A DNA stretch of 56,142 nucleotides from an uncultured Streptococcus sp. (GCA_934229725.1 CAKQDX010000014.1:1-56142), one strand, 5' to 3'; numbered from the stretch's first letter, positions 7,107 through 15,628 are shown. Numbers and translations: made by a program. The notes: a model not told the origin generated them from the letters alone.

Positions 7107-7130
7107 AAAGCTCGGAAAATTCCGAGCTTT
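7107..7130. terminator. Bidirectional terminator, proC / CPBP gene
   Basis: Perfect 11-bp arms (AAAGCTCGGAA/TTCCGAGCTTT) with a 2-nt centre, placed between two convergent genes and overlapping the stop of the leftward one. Confidence 0.88.
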
Positions 7131-7791
7131 ATTTGATATAGGGAGCTAAAAATTGTAATAGTAACATCATTGAAACCGCAATACTATTGTTAATCATATG
7201 AGCCATGATACTATATTCTAGCTTCTTAGATACACGATAAACAGTTGCAAGGACAAGTCCCATACCTCCATATATAATCCAGACACCCATACTATTAGGC
7301 GTATGAACAAGGCCAAAGAGTAAACCACTTAGAATCAAACCAACAATAGAATCTGGATTAAAGACACGTCCCATGAGAAGGCCTCTAAAAACCAACTCTT
7401 CCACAATCGGTGCCATAATCACCGTAACTGTTATAAGAACAAAAGGATTCATATGGGCATTTTCTATGGCTGCCTGATTGGTGCTGTTACTAACACCTTC
7501 CCACATCATGACCATTGCACCAAGCCCAGTGACAATGTAAATACCTAGGTAGGTCAGACCAATCATTCCCCATGCCTTCATGGAAGATAGAGCCCTAAAG
7601 CCCTCAAGAAGACCCATACGTTTGCCCAAGAAAAGAGCTCCTGCACTAATGAGTAGCATAACCAAGATTAGGAGACTCACTGCCCTCACATCTTTAACAC
7701 GAACAAATATTGTTGGAGTCTGTTCAATACACAAAATTAGGAAAGCCAGTAAGAAATAAAGAAAACGTTTTAAAATGGACTCTTTGTTCAT
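7129..7791 (-). CDS. CPBP-family intramembrane metalloprotease (copy 1)
   Basis: A 220-aa polytopic membrane protein with about six helices. The CPBP (CAAX/Abi) motifs are present: EELVFRGLL (motif 1, EExxxR), FGLVHT (motif 2, the His), and MAHMINNS (motif 3, HxxxN). In streptococci this family includes bacteriocin self-immunity proteins and proteases processing peptides. It lies last in a leftward cluster with a second CPBP gene, a membrane protein and an XRE repressor. Immunity or signal-peptide processing is possible; neither is shown by sequence. Confidence 0.87.
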   Translation of the reverse strand: MNKESILKRFLYFLLAFLILCIEQTPTIFVRVKDVRAVSLLILVMLLISAGALFLGKRMGLLEGFRALSSMKAWGMIGLTYLGIYIVTGLGAMVMMWEGVSNSTNQAAIENAHMNPFVLITVTVIMAPIVEELVFRGLLMGRVFNPDSIVGLILSGLLFGLVHTPNSMGVWIIYGGMGLVLATVYRVSKKLEYSIMAHMINNSIAVSMMLLLQFLAPYIK

Positions 7792-7903
7792 AAGAAGCTA
7801 CCTCTTTTTATTGTTATTTTGTACCTTTATTATAATACAATTCAACTACTTTGACAAGATACCGTGAAAATAAGAGATTCAATCTTGAAAAGACGAAGGA
7901 CTC

Positions 7904-8350
7904 TTATCCTATTTTAGATAGAACGAGTTTAATAAGGACAAATCCTACAACTAAGCCATAGAGCAAGACAGATAAGACTGTAACATATGGTAACTGAATA
8001 TTGACAAAGGCATATAGGGCAATCAAAGCAAATATAAGCAAAAACTCTAGAATCAGAGTTGCGACTGCTGACGCCTTCAAAATCTGCTTATTTCGCTCAT
8101 CGTAGGCGGCAATATACATCTGGTGAAGGCGTTTGGGATGACTAAGAGTAGCAAAATAATAGATCGACAAGACATAAGACCCAATAGTAAAGCCCAATAC
8201 TAATCCTAGAGCATAGTCACTAAGACTGTTAGAGCGAACAATAAATAAGCCCAAAACACCCAAAGAAAAAAAGGAACAAGCTACTCGTGCGATGTATTTC
8301 TTAAACTCGGCCTCTGTTTTTCTCTTTCCTAATAACATTTTTATTAACAT
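7904..8350 (-). CDS. Four-helix membrane protein of unknown function
   Basis: A 148-aa protein with a basic N terminus and hydrophobic stretches at about 24-40, 47-68, 92-113 and 120-145. Between helices 2 and 3 sits a charged, conserved-looking loop (HPKRLHQMYIAAYDERNKQ). Proteins of this shape often accompany small XRE regulators in Firmicutes; I cannot name the family. GGGAG lies 9 nt before the start. It sits between the two CPBP genes, with gaps of 77 and 112 nt. Confidence 0.75.
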   Translation of the reverse strand: MLIKMLLGKRKTEAEFKKYIARVACSFFSLGVLGLFIVRSNSLSDYALGLVLGFTIGSYVLSIYYFATLSHPKRLHQMYIAAYDERNKQILKASAVATLILEFLLIFALIALYAFVNIQLPYVTVLSVLLYGLVVGFVLIKLVLSKIG

Positions 8351-8427
8351 ATCTTAACACTCCCTTTATTATCCTTTATAAGAGCAATATAACTTTTTTC
8401 ACTGACAACTTTAAACACTTATTCACC

Positions 8428-9084
8428 TTAAACAAAAAGGCTGAGTAGTACACTTATGCTATTGTTTAAGATATGAACACCCATACTGTACTCGATACGC
8501 TTAGTCTTATAATATGTTATCGCAAGACCAGCTGACATAATACCATAGATGACAATTGTCTGAAGCGTAAATGCTGAGTGACCAGCCATAAAGAGAAGAC
8601 TGGAAATAACAAGACCCGTCTTAAAGTATTTTCCAAAGAGCACCTTGGCTAAGAGTCCCCTAAAAATGATTTCTTCCATAATCGGAATAATAAAACCAGC
8701 GACTACTAGGTGAAGATAGAATGGTACGTGGGCAAAGATATCATTTAAAGCATCTTGATTTTCCATAGTCGCATTGTGTGTTAACTGACCAATAAAATAC
8801 CCTAGAAGATCACCTAGGAAAAAAATGACGAGATTAAGAGAAGCAATTGCAACGAGACGTCTCCAATTAATCTCTTTAAGCGATAAGAGTTTAAATCTAT
8901 AAGCAATCACGATAAAAATAGCCAAACTCCCTAATGCCCAAATACCGTAACCTATTTGCTCGACAAGTGCAAACTTACTATCCTGAGTAAGTAGCGGGAA
9001 AGCACCTAATAGTGTTAAATCTAAGATTAGTAGAGTGAGCGCTAAAACAATAACACCAATTTTCTTCATGACTTGTTTAAACAT
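8428..9084 (-). CDS. CPBP-family intramembrane metalloprotease (copy 2)
   Basis: A 218-aa polytopic protein. The CPBP motifs are visible: EEIIFRGLL (EExxxR), FMAGHSAF (His), GVHILNNS (HxxxN). It is related to copy 1 but diverged, so this is an old duplication or two separate acquisitions. AAGGAG lies 7 nt upstream. The gene starts 12 nt after the XRE regulator, so it is surely in the same operon and shares its operator control. Confidence 0.88.
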   Translation of the reverse strand: MFKQVMKKIGVIVLALTLLILDLTLLGAFPLLTQDSKFALVEQIGYGIWALGSLAIFIVIAYRFKLLSLKEINWRRLVAIASLNLVIFFLGDLLGYFIGQLTHNATMENQDALNDIFAHVPFYLHLVVAGFIIPIMEEIIFRGLLAKVLFGKYFKTGLVISSLLFMAGHSAFTLQTIVIYGIMSAGLAITYYKTKRIEYSMGVHILNNSISVLLSLFV

Positions 9085-9095
9085 ATCTTTACTCC

Positions 9096-9293
9096 TTAAT
9101 CTTCCTCAAAAATAAAGACTTCTTCAATAGTCTTTCCAAAATACCTAGCAATTTTAAAAGCCAGCTCCAAGGACGCATTATAGCGACCTTTTTCGAGTGA
9201 AATGATGGTCTGCCTCGTTACCCCCATCTCATCTGCTAACTCTGCCTGACTAATCTTATTAGCCTTACGAAGTTCCTGAATTTTTGTTTTCAT
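9096..9293 (-). CDS. Small XRE-family transcriptional regulator
   Basis: A 65-aa protein that is almost only a helix-turn-helix (IQELRKANKISQAELADEMGVTRQTIISLEKGRYNAS), with a short tail ending FIFEED. This size and sequence fit the YozG-like XRE repressors that control neighbouring membrane-protein genes. The start at 9293 has GAGG 7 nt upstream; an in-frame ATG at 9305 overlaps that site. It heads the cluster XRE-CPBP-membrane protein-CPBP. Two palindromes and two half-sites lie across its own promoter, which points to autorepression. Confidence 0.9.
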   Translation of the reverse strand: MKTKIQELRKANKISQAELADEMGVTRQTIISLEKGRYNASLELAFKIARYFGKTIEEVFIFEED

Positions 9294-9360
9294 ATGGTAC
9301 CTCAACTCTATTGTTTCTTCTCAAATCGTTAAACTCCTTACTTTTCTTTGTTAAGTTAAC

Positions 9361-9435
9361 TTTACATTAATAGTATAGTTCACTTTACATATTTTGTAAA
9401 GTCTTTTTTACATTTTTTGTAAAGTTTTCTTTACT
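9361..9435 (-). promoter_or_regulatory. XRE operator array and promoter
   Basis: TTTACA-type half-sites start at 9361, 9384, 9407 and 9430, a constant 23-bp period. Two are full palindromes, TTTACA-N5-TGTAAA (9384-9400 and 9407-9423). On the minus strand the first palindrome supplies the -35 (TTTACA, 9395-9400), which is 17 nt from a -10 TATACT (9372-9377). A repressor bound here would block the promoter of the XRE-CPBP operon. Confidence 0.75.
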
Positions 9436-9541
9436 TATTGAACTAGACATACTGGCATAGGCAAATGTTTCCGTCAGAGCATTCAAAAAAGCTGACTGAT
9501 TGCTCAGCCAACTTTTCTGGTCTTATCAATTTTTTGATAAC

Positions 9542-10735
9542 TTATTTAGATTTAAGGCGCTCAACATCACGCGCAATCACCAATTCTTCATCTGTTGGGA
9601 TGACAAAAACTTTAACAGGTGACTCTGCTGTTGTAATATCGCCAACATGTCCAAAGACATTCTTTTCAGGATCCACTTCAATACCAAACCAAGTCAAACC
9701 ATCTAAAATTGACGAACGAACTTCTGCAGAATTTTCACCAATACCTGCTGTAAAGACAATGGCATCTGCTCCGTTCAATACGCCAAAGTATTGAGCAATG
9801 TATTTACGCAAACGATCTACATAAAGATTGTAGGCTAAAATACATTTTTCATCGCCTTCATTTTTACCAGCAATGATATCACGCATGTCGCTTGATTTTT
9901 CAGAGATACCAAGGAGTCCTGATTCTTTATTAAAGACGTGACGAATACGCTCAGCATCCGCCATTTCAGGCTCACGATCAATGATGAATGGAATAATCGC
10001 TGGGTCAAGATCCCCAGTACGTGTTCCCATCATAACCCCACCAAGTGGTGTCAATCCCATAGACGTGTCTACTGATTTACCACCATCCACGGCAGTAATT
10101 GAAACACCATTTCCGACATGGGCTGTGATAATCTTAGTTTCTTCAATTGGCTTACCTAACAACTTAGCTGCTTCTTGAGAAACATATTGGTGGCTTGTTC
10201 CATGTGCTCCGTATTTACGAACTTGATAGTCTGTATAGTAACGATTAGGCACTGGGTAACGGTAAGCCACTTCTGGCATAGATGTGTGGAAGGCTGTATC
10301 AAAAACAGCAACACTGGTAATATCTGGAAGGAGCTCCTTAAAGGCACGAATCCCTGAAGCTGCACCAGGATTATGAAGTGGAGCCAAAGCAGACAATTCT
10401 TCGATTTTCGCTAATGCTTCATCATCTACCAAACTTGATTCTTTGAAATACTCACCACCAGCAACCACTCGATGACCTACACCTGTGATTTCATCATAAT
10501 TCTTGATGATATTAAAACGAATCAAATCATCAAGTAAAATTTTGACAGCCTGGACATGATCGGTAATATCTAAAATTTGCGTTTCAGAATCATTATCAAA
10601 CTTAACTGTTGAAATAGAGTCTTTTAATCCGATACGCTCAATCAATCCTTTGGCAAGTACAACTTCAGATGGCATTTCATACAATTGCCATTTCAAACTT
10701 GAACTTCCTGCATTGATTGCGATTGTTTTTGTCAT
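9542..10735 (-). CDS. ackA: Acetate kinase
   Basis: A 397-aa enzyme converting acetyl phosphate and ADP to acetate and ATP, the energy-yielding end of mixed-acid fermentation. ASKHA-fold signatures are present: NAGSSSLKWQLYE at the N terminus, HRVVAGGEYF, FDTAFH, HGTSHQYV, HVGNGVSI and FTAGIGENS. It stands downstream of the comG-linked methyltransferase, the usual streptococcal order, with a 56-nt gap holding a likely cre site. Confidence 0.97.
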   Translation of the reverse strand: MTKTIAINAGSSSLKWQLYEMPSEVVLAKGLIERIGLKDSISTVKFDNDSETQILDITDHVQAVKILLDDLIRFNIIKNYDEITGVGHRVVAGGEYFKESSLVDDEALAKIEELSALAPLHNPGAASGIRAFKELLPDITSVAVFDTAFHTSMPEVAYRYPVPNRYYTDYQVRKYGAHGTSHQYVSQEAAKLLGKPIEETKIITAHVGNGVSITAVDGGKSVDTSMGLTPLGGVMMGTRTGDLDPAIIPFIIDREPEMADAERIRHVFNKESGLLGISEKSSDMRDIIAGKNEGDEKCILAYNLYVDRLRKYIAQYFGVLNGADAIVFTAGIGENSAEVRSSILDGLTWFGIEVDPEKNVFGHVGDITTAESPVKVFVIPTDEELVIARDVERLKSK

Positions 10736-10748
10736 AAGTCACCTCTTT

Positions 10749-10762
10749 GTAAAACGCTTTCA
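10749..10762. promoter_or_regulatory. Candidate cre site upstream of ackA
   Basis: GTAAAACGCTTTCA matches 12 of 14 positions of TGWAANCGNTNWCA. CcpA activates ackA in related Firmicutes; here control is inferred. Confidence 0.5.
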
Positions 10763-10791
10763 GTAATATAGTCCTATTTTATCATGTTTTT

Positions 10792-11748
10792 TTATAAAAT
10801 GGAATTGTCTGATTTCCATTTTTGGAAATTCTCAGTAAAATCTTTGAGAATCTCTGGATTTTGTAGATCACTAAGCGGATAAACAAAGGTCTCTGGAGCA
10901 TTTTCTGTTTGCTTTTTAAGCACAAAGATAGACTTCATATTGTGTTTATTGCCAAAAGCTGCTTCCGGAAGAGTGATAACAGCAATAATATCAGCATAGC
11001 CTGAAAGCCATTTCTTAAGCAAATCACTTTGTGGGCTTGTCAAAAGATTAGTTGGTGCCAAAAGAATAGCAATACCGTCTTTCTTCAAGTACTTAAGCGA
11101 TTGCTCCATAAGAAGATGATGGGCATAAGTGTGTTCACCAGTTGCTGCCACCTTGAAACGACTCGCAATTTCATCATTAGGGTAGTAACCTACTGGCAGG
11201 TCACTGATAATAACATCGCTTTCTTTGAGGATATGGGGGCGAACTGCGTCTTCTTGAATGTAAACCGCTTTTGAGTTCACCACATCCGCAATACTGGCTG
11301 ACAAATCAATAAGCAAATCGTCAACTTCCATCCCCATATAATTAAGGGTTTTCTGACTATTATTTAAAAGAGTTTCAGCCAAGTTTCCTGTCCCCGAACC
11401 AATCTCCAAGACATCTAATTGATCGTCCTTGGTCAAACCCTCTAGTAGGTAAAGAATGATAAATCCAATAGCATCTGGTGTAAATTGGTGATTGGCTTGT
11501 AAGGCTTCCAACTGCCCTAGTTTGATAAACAAAAACTGAAAGGCTTGACGCCACTCCTCTTTACTTAGATTAAGAGCACGTAATTTCTCGTTATTTTTGA
11601 TGATAAGTTCGTTATCAACCTCAGCCCCCAAATAATAGGAATTTTGCTCGATAAGGGCATCGTAAGCATGGGTTCCAAGATCATTTTCAATGGTTTGGAC
11701 ATTTTCTAACAACAGCGCAAAAGCTGTCTCAATTGCTTCAAAATTCAT
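10792..11748 (-). CDS. Class I SAM-dependent methyltransferase linked to comG
   Basis: A 318-aa protein resembling B. subtilis YtxK. The N-terminal ~100 residues are helical; the Rossmann part carries the SAM motif EIGSGTGNL and the N6-adenine-type motif IV as DLPVGYYP. In classical DNA methylases this is NPP(Y/F), so Asp replaces the usual Asn and activity on DNA is uncertain. It follows comGG by 44 nt with a strong GGAGG and precedes ackA, an arrangement fixed in streptococci. Its role in competence is not established. Confidence 0.88.
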   Translation of the reverse strand: MNFEAIETAFALLLENVQTIENDLGTHAYDALIEQNSYYLGAEVDNELIIKNNEKLRALNLSKEEWRQAFQFLFIKLGQLEALQANHQFTPDAIGFIILYLLEGLTKDDQLDVLEIGSGTGNLAETLLNNSQKTLNYMGMEVDDLLIDLSASIADVVNSKAVYIQEDAVRPHILKESDVIISDLPVGYYPNDEIASRFKVAATGEHTYAHHLLMEQSLKYLKKDGIAILLAPTNLLTSPQSDLLKKWLSGYADIIAVITLPEAAFGNKHNMKSIFVLKKQTENAPETFVYPLSDLQNPEILKDFTENFQKWKSDNSIL

Positions 11749-11792
11749 GATTTCCTCCGTCCCTCTATCATATCAAAAAGGGGGGAGAATTG

Positions 11793-12110
11793 CTATTTCT
11801 GATTCTCTTTCTTCACATAGTGATAGGTCTTGGTGTGCCCCTCATTCTCAACCCTAACAATCATCTTCTTGTCTTTTACCTCATAAGTCGTACTTCCCTG
11901 AGCAAAGTTAAAAGCACCCGACTCCTTGTCAGCCAAATCCACAGTCATTTCTGCCATAAGTCGACTCTGGCTAGCTACTGTTTGTGCTTGATTTTGTCTA
12001 GAGCTAGCAACTACCCTATCCAGATAAACCTGAAGAAGAAGTGTAAAAATGCCAGCCATAAAAAGGGCATAGAGGAGAACACCTCCCCTAACTTGTTTTT
12101 TCAAAAGCAT
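11793..12110 (-). CDS. comGG: Competence pseudopilin-like protein ComGG
   Basis: A 105-aa last comG pilin-like gene. The N terminus LKKQVRGGVLLYALFMAGIF resembles a prepilin signal but lacks the FTLxE core, as is usual for ComGG. The rest is a short, variable periplasmic-side domain. The start at 12110 has AAGGAG 8 nt upstream and overlaps the end of comGF by 23 nt; an in-frame ATG at 12152 has no such site. ComGG is a minor pseudopilin of the transformation pilus. Confidence 0.82.
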   Translation of the reverse strand: MLLKKQVRGGVLLYALFMAGIFTLLLQVYLDRVVASSRQNQAQTVASQSRLMAEMTVDLADKESGAFNFAQGSTTYEVKDKKMIVRVENEGHTKTYHYVKKENQK

Positions 12111-12525
12111 AAACGAAACTCCTTTGCAGACCATTTTTAAGAATAACTTCAATGGTGACTATCTGATTTTTTTGACTGATCGTGCTAGATTTTAAACCGA
12201 AAAGCATGGGTTGATAGCCTCGACCATCGGCGTTGGTTTTTCGAAAATCAGAAGCATTTGAGAGACCAAAGGCCAAGTCTTGATTATACTGCTTGACATA
12301 GAGCTTGTTGCCTTCTACTTTAACTAACTGACAACCTTCTAACTCTGCCTCCATTTGTTGGACAAACAGAAGCCAATCTTGATTTTCTTGTTGTCTTACC
12401 TGTTTGACATTGCTTACCAGAACGGTGGTTAAGCCTTGATATACTTGGACAGAACCAGCTATAACCAGTAAGGCTACCAGACATTCCAAAAGGGTAAAGG
12501 CGCGAACCTTACTATTTAGAGACAT
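12088..12525 (-). CDS. comGF: Competence pseudopilin ComGF
   Basis: A 145-aa minor pseudopilin. The prepilin signal is KVRAFTLLECLVALLV; cleavage by ComC is expected before the Phe, with Glu at +5. The start at 12525 follows AGGAAAGGA at a usable distance; an upstream ATG at 12549 would add eight residues. It overlaps comGE and comGG, so translation in the operon is probably coupled. The mature domain lacks other recognised motifs. Confidence 0.87.
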   Translation of the reverse strand: MSLNSKVRAFTLLECLVALLVIAGSVQVYQGLTTVLVSNVKQVRQQENQDWLLFVQQMEAELEGCQLVKVEGNKLYVKQYNQDLAFGLSNASDFRKTNADGRGYQPMLFGLKSSTISQKNQIVTIEVILKNGLQRSFVYAFEKTS

Positions 12526-12802
12526 GAGTAATTTCCTTTCCTGATTCATAGACTGTGATGCCTTGCTTGCTACGTTTTACTGTTACCGTGATGCCATTTA
12601 AAGTCAACTGATCCTGTTTGGTCTGGACGGCCATAGTTGCCACACTCAAGACCTCTTGCTGATGAAGATTCTTAGCCATTAACCTACGATTGGTATTAAT
12701 TTGCTCTAAGATGAGGCCACTGACAAGCACTAAAACGGCCATAGCTACCAAACTTTCGATGAGAATATAGCCTCTAAGAGACCGTCTTTTTATATTTTCC
12801 AC
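12512..12802 (-). CDS. comGE: Competence pseudopilin ComGE
   Basis: A 96-aa minor pseudopilin. The signal is RSLRGYILIESLVAMAVLVL: Gly before Tyr, with Glu at +5, so the first mature residue is Tyr instead of Phe. The start codon is GTG at 12802, within the 3' end of comGD. It overlaps comGF by 14 nt. It probably helps assemble the pilus tip with ComGD, ComGF and ComGG. Confidence 0.85.
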   Translation of the reverse strand: MENIKRRSLRGYILIESLVAMAVLVLVSGLILEQINTNRRLMAKNLHQQEVLSVATMAVQTKQDQLTLNGITVTVKRSKQGITVYESGKEITHVSK

Positions 12803-13211
12803 TGCCCATGTTAAGCTGATAAGTCACCACCTCCTTGTCACTTGAGAAACGAATCTTACTAAGACTAGAATTGCCTCCTTTAGCATCAAATACTAGGGTC
12901 TGCCCCTTATCCAGATGAATGCTTTCAGGAATAGAGAGACTGGTTCTTCCATTACTAATCTTATCCTTAGTCAGCTGCAATTCAATGTTAGTCCCTTCCG
13001 CTGCTGCCAAGCGCTGACTATCCCGGTACAGATACTCAAAGCGTAGATAAAAAAGATTAGTCTCGACTTGCTGAAAAATCCCTGTCACTGAACCTGACAA
13101 ACTCAGAGTAAGAAAAGCAACGACTGCTAATGTCACCAAGCTTTCCAACAAGGTGAAGGCTCTAATTGGCAACTGAGCGGCTTTCACCACCATGTTTCGC
13201 ATAATAATCAT
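12774..13211 (-). CDS. comGD: Competence pseudopilin ComGD
   Basis: A minor pseudopilin of about 145 aa. The signal is QLPIRAFTLLESLVTLAVVAF, and the cleavage site A|F with Glu +5 is clear. The start is uncertain: in-frame ATGs occur at 13211, 13202 and 13193, all inside the 3' end of comGC. 13211 is used because an AGG lies about 12 nt upstream. It belongs to the same transcript as comGA-comGG. Confidence 0.85.
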   Translation of the reverse strand: MIIMRNMVVKAAQLPIRAFTLLESLVTLAVVAFLTLSLSGSVTGIFQQVETNLFYLRFEYLYRDSQRLAAAEGTNIELQLTKDKISNGRTSLSIPESIHLDKGQTLVFDAKGGNSSLSKIRFSSDKEVVTYQLNMGSGKYKKTVS

Positions 13212-13488
13212 TGTATGAATCTGCCTGTTTTTGTGTAATTTGACCTGATGAAACAAGAGCTGCTAAACTAGCTGTCTTGTTATTTTTCATTTCATAGAGT
13301 TCTGCTTGAGAATCCACAACTTTGACGACAGCTGCATTTCCAGTTTCTTTTACAGAATCTTTTTGCTTACTCAAGTTAGGAACAAAGAGCAAAAGAAGAA
13401 TACTGATAATAAGCAACACGACCAGCATTTCAATCAGAGTAAAAGCACGTAACTTAACGGCATTCAATTTTTTTAACATCAATTTCAT
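13162..13488 (-). CDS. comGC: Major competence pilin ComGC
   Basis: A 108-aa major subunit of the transformation pilus that captures extracellular DNA. The prepilin signal is KLRAFTLIEMLVVLLIISIL, processed by ComC and N-methylated at Phe. The C-terminal half is the short streptococcal ComGC fold (SQAELYEMKNNK..., ITQKQADSYNDYY). The start overlaps the comGB stop (ATGA) and has GGAAGGA upstream. It is controlled by the SigX promoter before comGA. Confidence 0.93.
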   Translation of the reverse strand: MKLMLKKLNAVKLRAFTLIEMLVVLLIISILLLLFVPNLSKQKDSVKETGNAAVVKVVDSQAELYEMKNNKTASLAALVSSGQITQKQADSYNDYYAKHGGESRSVAN

Positions 13489-14585
13489 GACATCATTCCT
13501 TCCATATTTTGATACATCGGTAATAACATGGCTGCATAGATCATTACAATCACGACAGCAACAATAACAAAAATGAGGGGTTGTACAAAGGTTGTCGCCT
13601 TATTAAGACGGTTAAAGAAGGTCTGCCAAACCTCTTCAGCATAGACTTCAAGTTCATATCCCAACCTCGCATTAGCCTCCCCATAAGCAATAATTAGGGA
13701 GAGCTCCTTAGTGAAAAACGGATGACTGGCAATACGTTCAGGGAAACTCTGCCCCAGCATTAAGGCTTCTTCCAAATCGGCTCCCAGCTCACGAAAGAGC
13801 TTAGATTTTTGCTCTTGCATAAGAGCCACTAGATCTAGCAAGTCAACGCCTTGACCTAATAGATTTCCCCACTCCCTAGCATAATAGGCGGTCGTGTAAA
13901 GCCTTACTGTCTGACCAATAAATGGGATTTTGACCATTCGCCTATAAAAAACAAGAGCTGACTGTCGTTTCACCCAGACATAGAGGAGAATCCCTAGCAC
14001 AAGGAATCCAAACAAACTCACAAAGAACAACTGAGGAAAGATTTGAACCAGTTGTACTGCCCAGTTATCCTTACCATCACCTTCTAAAAGTTGTGGTAGA
14101 AGATAATTTTTGAGCCCCAACATAATCAAAATCAGAAATCCCAAAAGCAAGATAGGATAAGTCGCCACTTCCATGAGTTTCTTACGAACCTTGGTCATGC
14201 GAAGCATATAGGTTTCAATCTTAGTCAAACTTCCTAAAAGATCTCCATGCTTATCAGCAAGTGCAATCTGAGTGACAATATTATCCGAAAAGCCCACTGA
14301 TGCGAACATCTGGTCCAATCTCTCACCACGCATTAAACTTTCTTTCATAAGCGATAATGAGGATTCTTTCAACAAATGACTGCGCTCCAAGAAAGCCACA
14401 ATTTCAGTTAGGGTGAATCCTGCCTTCAAGAGTTGTTTGAAAAGCTGAATAACCTTGACTTGTTGGTTAATCTTTAATTTTCTCCCCTTGGATATCCCTT
14501 TCAGTGAGATGTCCTTGTTTAACCAAGTCTTCCAATTGCTGGTTCCAGCTGGTTGACGAATGGTTTTGGAAACTTTCTTTAGCAA
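13485..14585 (-). CDS. comGB: Competence pilus platform protein ComGB
   Basis: A polytopic inner-membrane protein (T2SSF/GspF family, two F domains) that anchors the pilus machine. The F domains start at about KVIQLFKQLLKAGFTLTEIV, and membrane helices lie near residues 145-165, 190-210 and 335-360. The reading frame opens with TTG at 14585, deep inside comGA, giving 366 aa, longer than usual (~340). No ATG lies closer to the F domain. A GGGGAG site 9-10 nt before an in-frame ATT at about 14464 hints at a shorter, non-canonical start. The N terminus given here should be treated as unproven. Confidence 0.85.
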   Translation of the reverse strand: MLKKVSKTIRQPAGTSNWKTWLNKDISLKGISKGRKLKINQQVKVIQLFKQLLKAGFTLTEIVAFLERSHLLKESSLSLMKESLMRGERLDQMFASVGFSDNIVTQIALADKHGDLLGSLTKIETYMLRMTKVRKKLMEVATYPILLLGFLILIMLGLKNYLLPQLLEGDGKDNWAVQLVQIFPQLFFVSLFGFLVLGILLYVWVKRQSALVFYRRMVKIPFIGQTVRLYTTAYYAREWGNLLGQGVDLLDLVALMQEQKSKLFRELGADLEEALMLGQSFPERIASHPFFTKELSLIIAYGEANARLGYELEVYAEEVWQTFFNRLNKATTFVQPLIFVIVAVVIVMIYAAMLLPMYQNMEGMMS

Positions 14586-15408
14586 AATCGATCACACCCC
14601 CTCCCTTTATCAAACGCATATAGGCAATACCTTGAAGAGCATTATCCAATTCAGACTTGTCTACACCAAGGTCCAGGAGGCGTTCATAAACACCGGCCAC
14701 ACTCTTGGCGTGAATGGTTGAAAGAACAGTCACTCCTGTCAGACTAGCTCTAATAACGGCTCGGGCAGTTTCTCTATCCCGAATTTCTCCAATAATCAGA
14801 ACATCCGGACGATGACGCAGAGATAGCTTAATCAAATTATCATAGGTCATGTCTATCGCCTGATTAACCTGGAGCTGCAAGACATTATCCTGTTTAATCT
14901 CTACAGGATCCTCAATTGAAATCACCTGCTGCCCCTTAAAACGCTCCTGTACCAGGGCATGCATAAGCGTCGTCTTTCCAGAACCCACAGGACCTGCAAA
15001 AAGGTATAAACCTCTATAATCCAATGCATCCACAATTGGCTGAATCCCTTGATTCCAGTACTTTAACTCTCTTCGTTCGGAATGAAGAACACGAATAACC
15101 AGGCTTTCCAAGCCTCGATAGTCTCCAACAGTTGATAAACGCAGAGAAACCAAGTGATCATCCCCACAATCATAGTCACAAGAGCCCAGTTGACTCCTAC
15201 GCTTCTCACCTACCATCATTCCTGCCACAAATTTAAAGTGACCAATAAGACTAGCCATGAAATCAGGCCGATATACATCAATCAATCTCCTCTCTTGCCC
15301 AACTCGCATATAGAGCTCGTAATTATCCTGACGTGGAATGACATAGATGTCTTGAGCCCCACAACTATCAGCATTTTTGATCATTTCCTTAGCAAATTCT
15401 GTTACCAT
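14467..15408 (-). CDS. comGA: Competence pilus assembly ATPase ComGA
   Basis: A 313-aa secretion-type ATPase (GspE/PilB family) that powers assembly of the DNA-uptake pilus at the cytoplasmic face. Walker A is AGPVGSGKTTLMH; the Asp box and Walker B region is DVLIIGEIRDRETA, followed by STIHAKS. It is short because it lacks the long N-terminal domain of PilB, as in all streptococcal ComGA. It is the first gene of comGA-GB-GC-GD-GE-GF-GG, with a SigX cin-box 20 nt upstream. Confidence 0.95.
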   Translation of the reverse strand: MVTEFAKEMIKNADSCGAQDIYVIPRQDNYELYMRVGQERRLIDVYRPDFMASLIGHFKFVAGMMVGEKRRSQLGSCDYDCGDDHLVSLRLSTVGDYRGLESLVIRVLHSERRELKYWNQGIQPIVDALDYRGLYLFAGPVGSGKTTLMHALVQERFKGQQVISIEDPVEIKQDNVLQLQVNQAIDMTYDNLIKLSLRHRPDVLIIGEIRDRETARAVIRASLTGVTVLSTIHAKSVAGVYERLLDLGVDKSELDNALQGIAYMRLIKGGGVIDFAKESFQNHSSTSWNQQLEDLVKQGHLTERDIQGEKIKD

Positions 15409-15427
15409 AAGGACCTCCTCATAGTCC

Positions 15428-15435
15428 TATTCGCA
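15428..15435 (-). promoter_or_regulatory. SigX cin-box for comG operon
   Basis: The minus strand reads TGCGAATA, which fits the SigX core TNCGAATA, 20 nt before the comGA start codon. Confidence 0.88.
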
Positions 15436-15456
15436 AAAGATTGTAAAAAGAACCAA

Positions 15457-15499
15457 AAAAAGAGGATTAACTCTAAAATCAGAGCAAATTCCTCTTTTT
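15457..15499. terminator. Bidirectional terminator upstream of comG
   Basis: Outer arms AAAAAGAGGA/TCCTCTTTTT with an inner CTCT/AGAG hairpin. It shields the comG cin-box from transcription of the genes to the right. Confidence 0.85.
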
Positions 15500-15628
15500 C
15501 ATGTCATGAAGCTATTAAGTAGTCAATACATCCAAATCCCAAGCACTTTGGAAATTTATGTATCTTGCATCAAACTATAATCTTTAATAACTTATATATC
15601 TAATTATTTTAATACTAAAAAAATCTAC

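Noticed and set aside
9525..9542. TTATCAA/TTGATAA hairpin as an ackA terminator
   Set aside because: No T run follows on the ackA strand and the stem is pure A/T; too weak to call.
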